From assembly GCF_018622995.1 (NCBI RefSeq), contig NZ_CP076022.1, positions 1-64,000 on the forward strand: 64,000 nucleotides of DNA. The letters run 5' to 3'. This document shows positions 38,892 through 46,835 of this stretch, piece by piece. Every line of letters starts with the position of its first letter. Within the stretch, counting starts at the first letter, position 1. The notes under the pieces were generated by a model. It did not search any database, was not told the origin of the DNA, and saw nothing but the letters and a program-made list of their open reading frames with translations. The position numbers and the translations under genes were made by a program. Source of the stretch: Arthrobacter jiangjiafuii (GTDB lineage: Bacteria; Actinomycetota; Actinomycetes; Actinomycetales; Micrococcaceae).

Positions 38892-39008
38892 TCAGTCGGC
38901 AGAGGTAGTACCGACATCCATGCCGGCCTCCGCCAGTGCCACTGCTGTCGCCCGGCCAATACCGGAATCCGGACCGGTGACTATTGCAGTGAGGGGCGTG
39001 AAAACCAT
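38892..39008 (-). pseudogene. N-terminal remnant of a short-chain dehydrogenase gene
   Basis: A 38-codon ORF (begins MVFTPLTAIVTG) with its own GGAAGG ribosome site encodes the first two strands of an SDR fold, including the cofactor motif TGPDSGIGRATAVALAEAG, then stops at DVGTTSAD. The remaining about 210 residues of a normal SDR are missing. SDR genes often accompany this FAD-Rieske oxidoreductase family, so this looks like an internal deletion that kept the start and fused the stub to the gap before the oxidoreductase gene. It could now act only as a leader peptide. Confidence 0.75.
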
Positions 39009-39170
39009 GGGCATTTCCTTCCAATTGGGTACTGGTAAGCATGCTTCCCATGATGTGGTGATTGTGCAACAGTTGAAGAAGCATTCACTACGGGGAATAT
39101 ACGCATTGACCACCAGCACCAGCCGCCGCTGCCGCGGCAGGTCAGCCAAACCGGCAAGGTAAAGGAGTCC

Positions 39171-39635
39171 ATGATGTCCTATCCCGCCAGCGGCAGGTCA
39201 CTGCGCCGCACCAACGCCCAACGGGCCTCCTGGTATTTCGGCCTCGTTTTTATCGTGATCGGCGTTTTGGGTTTCGTCCCGGGAATCACCGGAAACTATG
39301 AGGCACTTTATTTCTCCGGCTATACATCCGAGGCGGTGCTGCTAGGGGTGTTCCAGGTGTCGATTCTGCACAACATCGTCCACCTGATCTTCGGTTTCCT
39401 CGGTTTGATCATGGCCAGAACCCACAGCCTGGCCCGGATCTACCTCATTGGCGGGGGAATCGTGTACCTGTTGCTGTTCATCTACGGCCTGATGGTTCCC
39501 CATCACTCAGAAAGCAACTTTGTCCCGGTGAACACTGCCGACAACTGGCTGCACCTGATCCTGGCCGTGGTCATGGTGGGTCTGGGCCTGATTTTCGGCA
39601 AACGTCCGGCCACGGGGCGGACATCTACCGCGTAA
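39171..39635 (+). CDS. DUF4383 membrane protein
   Basis: A 154-residue protein with four hydrophobic helices (about 20-45, 60-80, 90-110, 122-142) and typical DUF4383 features (NIVHLIFGFLGLIMAR, ADNWLHLILAVVMVGLG). Actinobacterial membrane family of unknown function. Two in-frame ATGs start the gene (39171, 39174); AAAGGAG precedes them. Confidence 0.88.
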   Translation: MMSYPASGRSLRRTNAQRASWYFGLVFIVIGVLGFVPGITGNYEALYFSGYTSEAVLLGVFQVSILHNIVHLIFGFLGLIMARTHSLARIYLIGGGIVYLLLFIYGLMVPHHSESNFVPVNTADNWLHLILAVVMVGLGLIFGKRPATGRTSTA

Positions 39636-39748
39636 CTCCCCGCCAGCTCTCGAATAGGCTTCCCCCGCAACTGGCTGGTTAACTGGGTCCAAAGCTTTCG
39701 ACACACCACGGGCAGGCTGACCACCGATCCCTGGGGGATGAGGACACG

Positions 39749-40789
39749 GTGGACAGCACATCTTTTCCGGCAGCGCTCATGGGATTCGGCGCGCAGGACG
39801 CGCCCGGGCTGCCGCAGCTGGCTACTGACGCGGCAGCGGTAAACGGTTCACCCGCCGCCGCCCTGGCCCTGGCTGAGCGGCTCGCCCCGGAGGCACCACT
39901 GCCCGGCCAGGGGGAGACCAGCCGGTTGTTCTCCATCCTGGCCGTGGTTGCCGCCGCCGACCTGACTGCAGCCCGCACGCTTGAACCCCATCTGGATGCC
40001 CTCGCCATATTGGAGCAGTCCGAAAGCCCGGCCGAACCCGGCAGCTGGGGTGTCTTCGCCGCAGAGGGCCAGGGAATGGTACTCAACGCCGAGCTGACCC
40101 CTGAGGGCTGGGAACTCTCCGGGCGCAAACCGTGGTGTTCCCTGGCCGGAAGCCTGGACTACGCAGTTGTCACGGCCCATACGGGTGCCGGCCGCCGCCG
40201 CGCCTTTGCCGTGGACCTCCGCCAGCCAGGTGTGCAACCGGTCCCGGGCACCTGGGTCAGCCGCGGACTGGCGGCAGTGGACAGCGGACCGGTGGACTTC
40301 AACCGTGCCCGGGCCCGCCCGGTAGGTGCGGACAACTGGTACCTCGAACGTCCGGGCTTCGCGTGGGGCGGGATCGGCGTGGCTGCCTGCTGGTACGGCG
40401 GGGCCGTCGGCGTGGCCCGCCGGATGTTCGCCGCAGCGCAGGATCGGGAGCCGGACCAGATTGCGCAGATGCTGCTGGGTAAGGCGGACCTGCGGCTGCA
40501 GGCAGCCCGTTCCGTGCTGGCGTCCGCTGCGGACCGGATTGATTCCGGCCGGGCCGATGGCCGCGACGGCGCCATCCTCGCGCAGCAGGTGCGGGGGATC
40601 GTGGCCGATGCCGGCGAAGAAGTCCTGATCCTGGCGGACCACGGCCTCGGGCCGGGACCGCTGGCACTGGAGGAGGAACACGCCCGGCGCACCGCCGACC
40701 TGCGGATCTACCTGCGCCAGCACCATGCGGAGCGCGACTATGCAGCCCTGGGCCGGGCCCTGCTGCAGGACGGCGGTGCTCCATGGTGA
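39749..40789 (+). CDS. Acyl-CoA dehydrogenase-like protein
   Basis: The 346-residue product aligns with the acyl-CoA dehydrogenase fold: the central beta domain (LTPEGWELSGRKPWCSLAGSLDYAVVTAHTGAGRRR) and the C-terminal helical domain (IAQMLLGKADLRLQAARSVLASAADRID). It lacks much of the usual N-terminal helical domain and is shorter than the about 380-residue family norm. FAD binding is likely; the catalytic base is not obvious. Start GTG with GATGAGG upstream. It is the first gene of an operon with the deacetylase/methyltransferase (7-nt overlap) and glycosyltransferase genes. Confidence 0.78.
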   Translation: MDSTSFPAALMGFGAQDAPGLPQLATDAAAVNGSPAAALALAERLAPEAPLPGQGETSRLFSILAVVAAADLTAARTLEPHLDALAILEQSESPAEPGSWGVFAAEGQGMVLNAELTPEGWELSGRKPWCSLAGSLDYAVVTAHTGAGRRRAFAVDLRQPGVQPVPGTWVSRGLAAVDSGPVDFNRARARPVGADNWYLERPGFAWGGIGVAACWYGGAVGVARRMFAAAQDREPDQIAQMLLGKADLRLQAARSVLASAADRIDSGRADGRDGAILAQQVRGIVADAGEEVLILADHGLGPGPLALEEEHARRTADLRIYLRQHHAERDYAALGRALLQDGGAPW

Positions 40790-42135
40790 GCTTCAGCCAC
40801 CTGGACGATTCCGTTCCGGAGTCTCACTGGGCCCGGCATCTGGCCGGCCGCAGCGTCCTGGACCTGGCGGACCTGTATCCGCACGGACCCGGACGACTGG
40901 TGGTCCTCGCCGCACATCCCGACGACGAGACCCTCGGCGCCGGCGGGCTGATCGCCACCCTGGCCGCCCGCGGCACGGCCATCGACGTCGTCGTCGCCAG
41001 CGCCGGCGAGGGATCCCACCCCGCGTCCCCCACCCTTACGCCGCACGAGCTGGCCGGCATCCGGAAGATCGAACTGCGCGACGCCGTCGCCCGGCTTGCC
41101 CCACAGGCACGGGTCCACTTCCTGGACCTGCCCGACGGCGGCCTCGCCCGGCACCGCAGCGCCCTCGATGCCGGTCTGGCGGCGGTTGTGGGACCAGCGG
41201 AACACACGGTGCTGGCCGCGCCCTGGCGCACCGACGGGCACACGGACCACGACACCGCCGGACTGGCCGCGGCCGCCCTGGCCCGGACGCGCGGCCTGCC
41301 GTTGCTGGAATATCCCGTGTGGCTCTGGCACTGGGGAACCCCGGACGACGTTCCCCGCGAGCTGGTGCTGCTGCCCCTGGGCGGCGCCGCGGCCGGCGCG
41401 AAGGCGGCAGCCATGGCGGCACACGTCAGCCAGGTGCAGCCGCTCTCTGAGGCGCCAGGCGACGAAGCACTGCTCAGCCCCGCCGTCCTGGCCCACTTCG
41501 AGCGGGACTTTGAGTCGTTCATCCTGACCCGCCCGCGCCGCCCCCGGGACGTTTTCGAGGACCTCTACCGGAGCTCGGCCGACCCCTGGCAGTTCGAAAG
41601 CAGCTTCTACGAACACCGCAAACGCGCCCTGAGCCTGGCCATGCTGCCGCGCCCGCACTTCGCCTCGGTGTTCGAACCTGGATGCTCCATCGGTGTTTTC
41701 ACCGCGGAGCTGGCCGCCCGTGCCGACGCAGTCCAGGCCACGGACATCAGCGAACGTGCGCTGGCGCTGGCCCGCCGCCGGCTCGACGGCTCCCCGCATG
41801 TGCGTCTGGCGCAGGCCGCGGTGCCGCTGGACTGGCCCGAGGGCCGCTTTGACCTGGTGGTGGTCTCGGAGATCGGGTATTTCCTCCAGCCCAGTGAGCT
41901 GCATGAACTGGCTGACCGCACCGAGGCCGCACTGACCGACGACGGCGTGGTGCTGCTGTGCCACTGGCGCCACCCCAACGAGGGCTGGGAGCTGACCGGC
42001 GACCAGGTGCATGAGGTGTTCCGGGCCCGGGCCGGCCTGCAGGTGCTCGCCGAGCACTGCGAGGAGGACTTCCGGATCGATGTCCTGGCCCGCCCCGGAA
42101 CGCCGTCCGTGGCCGCGCAGTCCGGGCTGCTCTGA
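40783..42135 (+). CDS. PIG-L deacetylase fused to a SAM-dependent methyltransferase
   Basis: A 450-residue bifunctional protein. The N-terminal half (about 30-235) is a zinc PIG-L/LmbE-type N-deacetylase with the AHPDDE metal motif at 44-49 and the later HTDHDTAG histidine pair. The C-terminal half (about 260-450) is a class I methyltransferase of NodS type, with the SAM motif EPGCSIG at 298-304 and D in ATDIS. Such enzymes deacetylate an N-acetyl sugar and N-methylate the freed amine or another group, as in Nod-factor and mycothiol-like chemistry. The product here is unknown. The ATG overlaps the upstream stop. Confidence 0.87.
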   Translation: MVSFSHLDDSVPESHWARHLAGRSVLDLADLYPHGPGRLVVLAAHPDDETLGAGGLIATLAARGTAIDVVVASAGEGSHPASPTLTPHELAGIRKIELRDAVARLAPQARVHFLDLPDGGLARHRSALDAGLAAVVGPAEHTVLAAPWRTDGHTDHDTAGLAAAALARTRGLPLLEYPVWLWHWGTPDDVPRELVLLPLGGAAAGAKAAAMAAHVSQVQPLSEAPGDEALLSPAVLAHFERDFESFILTRPRRPRDVFEDLYRSSADPWQFESSFYEHRKRALSLAMLPRPHFASVFEPGCSIGVFTAELAARADAVQATDISERALALARRRLDGSPHVRLAQAAVPLDWPEGRFDLVVVSEIGYFLQPSELHELADRTEAALTDDGVVLLCHWRHPNEGWELTGDQVHEVFRARAGLQVLAEHCEEDFRIDVLARPGTPSVAAQSGLL

Positions 42136-42138
42136 TCC

Positions 42139-42840
42139 ATGCCCGTTCCCGGACAGCTCGCCGTCGTCATGCCGGTGCGCAACGAAGAGCAGCTGCTGCC
42201 TGCCGCGCTGTTGTCGGTGCGCGCTGCCGTCAGGTCCCTCCGGCAGCAGTGCGCAGCCCGATCGACGGTCACTGTGGTGCTGGATTCCTGCACCGATGGC
42301 TCGGCCGACGTCGTTGCCCGGCTGCAGCGCGACTGGTCATCGGAGCTTGACCTGCAGATCGTTGCCGGATCCTTTGGCACGGTCGGGGCTTCGCGTGCCG
42401 CCGGCATCGCCGCGCTGCCGCCGCTGCCCGGGTTGTGGATCGCCAACACCGACGCGGACACGGTGGTGCCTCCGAACTGGCTCTTCCAGCAGCACGCCCT
42501 GGCCGCTGCCGGATACGGCCTGGTGCTGGGCACGGCGGTTCCGGAGCCGGCGGACCTGAGCCGCGAGGAGTACGCGGCCTGGAAACGGCGGCACACGCTG
42601 GCCGAGGGGCACCCCCATATCCATGGCGCCAACCTGGGCTTCACTGCGGCTGCCTACCGCAAAGCCGGAGGGTTTGCGCCGCTGGCCGCCCATGAGGACG
42701 TGGATCTGGTAGCCCGGATCAAAGCCGCCGGTACTCCCTGGATTGCCACCGACCGGATCCGCGTGGTGACCTCTGGACGCCGCGACGGGCGTGCCCCGGA
42801 GGGATTCTCCCGCTACCTGAGCCAACTGCTTCGGGGCTGA
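42139..42840 (+). CDS. Family 2 glycosyltransferase
   Basis: A 233-residue GT-A fold enzyme. Nucleotide-sugar-site motifs are VVMPVRNEEQLLPAALLSV near the N-terminus, VVLDSCTDGSADVV, and the metal-binding ANTDADTVVPPNW (DxD). A later segment HIHGANLGFTAAAYRKAGGF resembles the acceptor helix, with HEDVDLVARI as the catalytic base region. No membrane helix, so it is soluble. It begins 3 nt after the previous stop; the three genes 39749-42840 form one unit. Confidence 0.87.
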   Translation: MPVPGQLAVVMPVRNEEQLLPAALLSVRAAVRSLRQQCAARSTVTVVLDSCTDGSADVVARLQRDWSSELDLQIVAGSFGTVGASRAAGIAALPPLPGLWIANTDADTVVPPNWLFQQHALAAAGYGLVLGTAVPEPADLSREEYAAWKRRHTLAEGHPHIHGANLGFTAAAYRKAGGFAPLAAHEDVDLVARIKAAGTPWIATDRIRVVTSGRRDGRAPEGFSRYLSQLLRG

Positions 42841-42895
42841 GGGGTTGACGGTTCGGGTGCTGGCCGCGGGGCGGGCGGCTCGCTAGCGTAGGGAT

Positions 42896-43135
42896 ATGGA
42901 CGGTACCGAGATTCAGCACCGCATTTCAGAACTCGTGCAGCAGGAACAGTCGCTGCGGGATGCCCCGGCGGGGGACCACCCGGAAGAGCGGCTGGAAAGG
43001 CTGCGCCGGGTGGAGGAGCAACTGGACCAATGCTGGGACCTGCTGCGGCAGCGCCGGGCCCGGGCGCATGCAGGAGAGGATCCCGACGAGGCCGAGGTCC
43101 GCCCCGCCCCCGAGGTGGAAGGCTACCGGCAGTAA
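42896..43135 (+). CDS. DUF2630 family protein
   Basis: A 79-residue, highly charged, probably helical protein (RISELVQQEQSLRD, LERLRRVEEQLDQCWDLLRQRRA) of the DUF2630 family, unknown function, common in Actinobacteria. TAGCGT (42884-42889) ends 6 nt before the ATG and no clear ribosome site is present, so the mRNA is likely leaderless. Confidence 0.85.
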   Translation: MDGTEIQHRISELVQQEQSLRDAPAGDHPEERLERLRRVEEQLDQCWDLLRQRRARAHAGEDPDEAEVRPAPEVEGYRQ

Positions 43136-43184
43136 CTCCGGGCAGCTGCGCCGAGGAACAGCCCGGGTGACCCGCCGCGGAGAA

Positions 43185-43445
43185 TCAGCCGCGCGGAAGG
43201 ACTTCCCGGGCGAGGGCAGCCGCCCCCAGTGTGCGGCGGAACGGGCTGCGGCCGCTGCCGGTTTCCAGGATTGCCCAGAGGATGAAGGCCGCCTTGCTCA
43301 GGCCGCCCATGAGGTTCTGGTATTTCGGCGTGAGCGCCATCATCGCTGCCACCCCGAATCCTGCCGCGGCCAGGATCGGACGGTTGGGCGGCTCGATGAT
43401 GCGGATTCGTCCGTTGCGGTCCCGGAAAAAGTTGGTGATGGCCAT
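43185..43445 (-). CDS. Hypothetical membrane protein
   Basis: An 86-residue ORF with two hydrophobic stretches (about 25-45 and 50-65) and a Pro-rich, charged N-terminus (FFRDRNGRIRIIEPPNRP). I do not recognise it. It starts 3 nt downstream of the Ku stop on the same strand, so it is likely translated with Ku. No other feature is visible. Confidence 0.55.
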   Translation of the reverse strand: MAITNFFRDRNGRIRIIEPPNRPILAAAGFGVAAMMALTPKYQNLMGGLSKAAFILWAILETGSGRSPFRRTLGAAALAREVLPRG

Positions 43446-43448
43446 GGC

Positions 43449-44363
43449 CTAGGCGCCCTTCCTGGTTTTGGCGGCCGTCTTGCGGGCCGCCGGTTTCTTC
43501 TCCGCCGTTGCACTGTCCTTGCCCTTGGCGCCTGAGGACTTTGCTCCTCCGGAACCGGGCTTGGATCCGCCGGACTTCTTGTCCCGGTTCTTTTCCACGC
43601 TCCGGCGCAGGGCCTCCATGAGGTCCAGGACCTTGCCGCCTTCCTCTTCGGCCTCGGCGCCGAATGTTTCCTCGGTATCCAGGGACTCGCCCTTTTCCAG
43701 TTTCGCCTCGATCAGCGTCTTCAGCTGCTCCTGGTAGTCGTCGGTGAATTCCGCCGGATTAAAATCCGAGCTGAAGGAGTCCACCAACGCCGAGGACATC
43801 TCCAATTCCTTCGAACTGATCCGCACTTTTTCGTCCAGGGAGGGAAAGGATGCTTCCCGGACTTCGTCTTCCCAGAGCAGTGTCTGCAGGGTCAGGACGT
43901 TGTCCCGGACCCGCAGCGCTCCGAGCCGGCTCTTCTGGCGCAGTGAAAACTGCACGATGGCGGTCCGTTCGGTGTCCTCCAGCGTCCGCCTCAGCAGCAC
44001 ATAGGACTTGCTGGAGCTGGAATCCGGTTCCAGATAGTAGGTCCGGTTCAGCAGGATGGGGTCCACCTGCTCGCTGGGCACAAACTCGACCACTTCGATT
44101 TCGCGGCTTTTCTCCACCGGCAGCGAGGCAAGGTCCTCGTCGGTCAGCACCACGGTCTGTTCGCCGTCGTCGTACGCCTTGGCAATGTCCTTGTACTCCA
44201 CCACCTCACCGCAGACCTCGCAGCGGCGCTGGTAGCGGATCCGTCCGCCGTCCTTTTCATGGACCTGATGCAGGCTGACATCGTGGTCTTCGGTGGCGGC
44301 ATAAACCTTGACCGGCACATTGACCAGCCCAAACGCGATGGATCCCTTCCAGATGGCTCTCAT
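43449..44363 (-). CDS. ku: Non-homologous end-joining protein Ku
   Basis: Homodimeric ring that binds broken DNA ends and recruits LigD. The 304-residue product has the full Ku core (about 1-250: WKGSIAFGLVNVPVKVY, RCEVCGEVVEYKDI, YYLEPDSSSSKSYVLLRRTLE) and a Lys/Ser/Ala-rich C-terminal tail (about 255-304) of the kind that extends DNA binding. LigD is 5 kb away on the other strand. Confidence 0.96.
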   Translation of the reverse strand: MRAIWKGSIAFGLVNVPVKVYAATEDHDVSLHQVHEKDGGRIRYQRRCEVCGEVVEYKDIAKAYDDGEQTVVLTDEDLASLPVEKSREIEVVEFVPSEQVDPILLNRTYYLEPDSSSSKSYVLLRRTLEDTERTAIVQFSLRQKSRLGALRVRDNVLTLQTLLWEDEVREASFPSLDEKVRISSKELEMSSALVDSFSSDFNPAEFTDDYQEQLKTLIEAKLEKGESLDTEETFGAEAEEEGGKVLDLMEALRRSVEKNRDKKSGGSKPGSGGAKSSGAKGKDSATAEKKPAARKTAAKTRKGA

Positions 44364-44372
44364 GTGGTCCAG

Positions 44373-45323
44373 TCAACACCAAACCCCGGCGTCCGGGCCA
44401 GAGCGGTCCCGGGCCGGATCAGCGCGCGCCACTTCCTCGCCCATAACCCGGTAGAGGGCCGAATCGGTGAAGTAGGCACTGTGCGACGCCGGAAACGGAT
44501 CACCCGACGCGGTCTCCACATCCCGGACCAGGGTGCCCGGTGCGGAAAAGACATCCTCGGCGCAAAAGGACAGCAGATCACGCTCATCCCAGAAATTCAG
44601 CCACGGAACGGGAACGTTCCCCGGCTTTCCCGGACCCAGATGGGCCAGTCCTCCCATCAGGTAGAGCCAAGGGCTTTGGGAGCCTGCGGTGACCAGTAAA
44701 TCAACCCGCATTCCATCTGCGTCCCACTCCGGCCCGCTCAACAGGTCCACTGCAGCGACCCCGCCGAGGCTGTGGCCGAACAGGATGACCGGGGCATCCT
44801 GCGGGGCCATCCGCAGGGCATTGGCAATGACGGACCGGGCCTCGGCTCCACGGCTGAGGTAATAGATGATGCTGCGGGAAAAATCCGAAGCTGCACCGGT
44901 CAGCGGCACGCGCCGGTTTACCGCCGCATCGGTGACCAGTCCCAGCACCAACCGCTGCACACTGCCGGTCACCATGCGTTCTTCCGCAGCGGCCACGTCC
45001 GGGGCGGCGCCCGCCCCGGAACCAGGCGGCCAAGGCGTAGCTGCTGCGCTCAGCAGGTCCATCCCGGCAAGTGCCAGCCCCCGCCCGCCGTCCGGCCCCG
45101 GCAGCCCCGCGTCTGCGTCCTCCCGGTAGCGCGGCGGCAGGGCAGGCACCACACTGACAGCGGGGCCCGCCCCGGCAGCCCAGGCGACATTGCGCACCGT
45201 GTAACCGGCTAGGCCCGGCTCCAGAGCCATTTGTTCGCGGATGGTCTGGGCAGGAACAGGACCGGGGTCGCCGGTGCCCTGCAGGAAAACCAGGGTTCCG
45301 GCGGTGGGGGATGCAGGGCTCAT
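44373..45323 (-). CDS. Alpha/beta-hydrolase fold protein
   Basis: A 316-residue soluble hydrolase-like protein with the nucleophile elbow GHSLGG and the N-terminal VFLQGTGDPGP. A disordered Gly/Pro/Ala stretch follows. A catalytic Asp (WDERD) and His (ASHSAY) are plausible. The substrate is unknown. I use ATG 45323 (MSPASP), with GGAAAGG upstream; an ATG at 45359 has no ribosome site. It is 9 bp upstream of the ku start, so possibly co-transcribed. Confidence 0.72.
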   Translation of the reverse strand: MSPASPTAGTLVFLQGTGDPGPVPAQTIREQMALEPGLAGYTVRNVAWAAGAGPAVSVVPALPPRYREDADAGLPGPDGGRGLALAGMDLLSAAATPWPPGSGAGAAPDVAAAEERMVTGSVQRLVLGLVTDAAVNRRVPLTGAASDFSRSIIYYLSRGAEARSVIANALRMAPQDAPVILFGHSLGGVAAVDLLSGPEWDADGMRVDLLVTAGSQSPWLYLMGGLAHLGPGKPGNVPVPWLNFWDERDLLSFCAEDVFSAPGTLVRDVETASGDPFPASHSAYFTDSALYRVMGEEVARADPARDRSGPDAGVWC

Positions 45324-45485
45324 ACCGGCCTTTCCGGTCCGGACCGGGCGTCCGAACATTGTTCAGGGCGCCCACTCTGGCATGACGATGGCAGGTGCGG
45401 CTACAGCCGTGCCGCGAGAGCCCGGACGACACCCGGGCGCGCGCGCCGTCCGCCGAACGCCGATAATGGAAGGGACGGAGGGAAC

Positions 45486-45968
45486 ATGGGCACGACTGTG
45501 GGCAGTGACGGATTAACAGACGCGGGTGGCTCCGCCCGGTCCGAACTGACGGTGGGCCAGGTGGCGGAGCGCAGCGGCGTGGCCGTTTCCGCCCTGCATT
45601 TCTACGAGCGGCAGGGCCTGATTTCCAGCTGGCGCACAGCGGGGAACCAGCGACGCTTTGACCGCTCCGTGCTCCGGCGGGTGGCGGTGATCCGGGCTGC
45701 CCAGCGGGCGGGTATCCCGCTGGCCACCATTGCCCGCGCCCTGGAAGAACTGCCGACGGATGCCGTGCCCGATCACAATGACTGGCAGCGCCTCTCACTG
45801 GCCTGGCGGCAGGAACTGGACGCCCGGATCCATTCGCTGGAGGCCCTGCGGGACCGCCTCGGCGGCTGCATCGGCTGCGGCTGCCTCTCGCTTGCGGAAT
45901 GCCGGTTTGTTAACCCCGACGACGAATCGGCCGGACGGGGAACCGGAGCGCCAGTCCTGGACTACTGA
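45486..45968 (+). CDS. soxR: Redox-sensing transcriptional regulator SoxR
   Basis: MerR-family dimer with a [2Fe-2S] cluster, activated by redox-cycling compounds. The 160-residue product has an N-terminal winged helix (about 22-70, LTVGQVAERSGVAVSALHFYERQGLI), a dimerisation coiled coil (about 80-122), and Cys128-x2-Cys131-x-Cys133-x5-Cys139, the SoxR cluster signature. GGAGG at 45477-45481 is 4 nt before the ATG, which sets the start; the frame is open upstream to 45231 but that part is not SoxR-like. A SoxR box lies 47 bp downstream of its stop, before the flavin reductase gene. Confidence 0.95.
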   Translation: MGTTVGSDGLTDAGGSARSELTVGQVAERSGVAVSALHFYERQGLISSWRTAGNQRRFDRSVLRRVAVIRAAQRAGIPLATIARALEELPTDAVPDHNDWQRLSLAWRQELDARIHSLEALRDRLGGCIGCGCLSLAECRFVNPDDESAGRGTGAPVLDY

Positions 45969-46010
45969 GGACGCGGCCGGGCGGGGCAGGGGCTGCAGGC
46001 AGGCACCGAT

Positions 46011-46041
46011 TTGACCTCAACCATTGTTGAGGTTCTAGCGT
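46011..46041 (+). promoter_or_regulatory. SoxR box within a 19-bp-spacer promoter
   Basis: A -35 element TTGACC (46011-46016) and a -10 TAGCGT (46036-46041) are separated by 19 nt, the over-long spacer of MerR-family promoters. The spacer holds the 18-bp dyad CCTCAACCATTGTTGAGG (46015-46032), with arms identical to the enterobacterial soxS operator (CCTCAA...TTGAGG). The -10 ends 7 nt before the flavin-reductase ATG, so the mRNA should be leaderless. Confidence 0.9.
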
Positions 46042-46048
46042 AGAACCT

Positions 46049-46537
46049 ATGCTCACAGACCATTTCAAGGACGCTTTCCGTGCCCATCCGGCGGGAGTTG
46101 CCGTCATTACTGCAGCGGGTGAATCCGGTCCGGCCGGAATCACAGCATCGTCTGTGTCGTCAGTTTCGGCTGAGCCGGCCATCCTGGTCTTCTCGCTGGC
46201 TTCGGCCACCGGCTCGGCCGGCGTTATTGCGTCCGCCGAGACCATCGTGGTGCACCTGCTGGGCGCCCGCAACGCCGGGCTCGCCGACCTCTTTGCGCGT
46301 CCGGGATCGGCCCGTTTCACCTCGACCCTGGCCTGGGAGACCCTGCCTAACGGCGAGCCGCTGCTCATGGATGTTCCCCGGGCGTTGCGGGCCCGGGTCC
46401 TGGACCGGGCCGCCGTCGGCTCCTCGGTCCTGGTGACCGCCGAGGTGCTGGACGTACTGACCCCGGGCGGGCCCGATGAGCCGCTGGTCTACCACAACCG
46501 GACGTACCACCGGCTGGGGGATCACTCCACTCTCTAG
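46049..46537 (+). CDS. Flavin reductase family protein (predicted SoxR target)
   Basis: A 162-residue flavoprotein of the flavin reductase/FMN-binding split barrel family (HpaC-like), with FRAHPAGVAVITAA, GPAGITASSVSSVSAEPAILVFSL and the late VYHNRTYHRL. These bind FMN or FAD and supply reduced flavin to partner oxygenases or reduce quinones. There is no Shine-Dalgarno; the SoxR box promoter ends 7 nt upstream, so induction by redox stress is predicted. Nearby ku and ligD may be a coincidence. Confidence 0.88.
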   Translation: MLTDHFKDAFRAHPAGVAVITAAGESGPAGITASSVSSVSAEPAILVFSLASATGSAGVIASAETIVVHLLGARNAGLADLFARPGSARFTSTLAWETLPNGEPLLMDVPRALRARVLDRAAVGSSVLVTAEVLDVLTPGGPDEPLVYHNRTYHRLGDHSTL

Positions 46538-46614
46538 AGGGGAAATCCCCAAATGTGAGCGGATGCGGCAGAATCAGAGCAGACGTTTGTCACACCAACA
46601 GAATCGAGAGCACC

Positions 46615-46833
46615 GTGGCCAAGAAGAAGTCCATCAAGGACCTTACCGCCCAGCAGAAGAAGATGGTGGGCGTAGGCGCAACCGTCCAGGTGCTCCTCGC
46701 CGGCCTCGCCCTGGCCGACATCTGGCGCCGTCCCGCCGCTGAAGTCCGCGGCCCCCGCGCCCTGTGGTCCGCGGCCTGCGCGGTCAACTTTGTCGGACCG
46801 CTGTCCTACTTCATCTTCGGCCGGCGCAAGTAG
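46615..46833 (+). CDS. Small PLDc_N-type membrane protein
   Basis: A 72-residue protein with a basic N-terminus (MAKKKSIKDLTAQQKKMVGVG) and two hydrophobic helices; the second half (LADIWRRPAAEVRGPRALWSAACAVNFVGPLSYFIFGRRK) matches the phospholipase-D-nuclease N-terminal (PLDc_N) membrane domain, here without any nuclease. GTG start, weak GAGAG site. Function unknown. Precedes the pentapeptide gene by 2 nt. Confidence 0.75.
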   Translation: MAKKKSIKDLTAQQKKMVGVGATVQVLLAGLALADIWRRPAAEVRGPRALWSAACAVNFVGPLSYFIFGRRK

Positions 46834-46835
46834 GG

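Noticed and set aside
39009-39149. Possible upstream coding part of the SDR stub
   Set aside because: The extra residues are not SDR-like, and the ATG at 39008 has its own ribosome site and begins the normal SDR N-terminus.
45231-45485. Longer N-terminus for SoxR
   Set aside because: No likeness to MerR proteins; ATG 45486 has GGAGG 4 nt upstream and the HTH follows.
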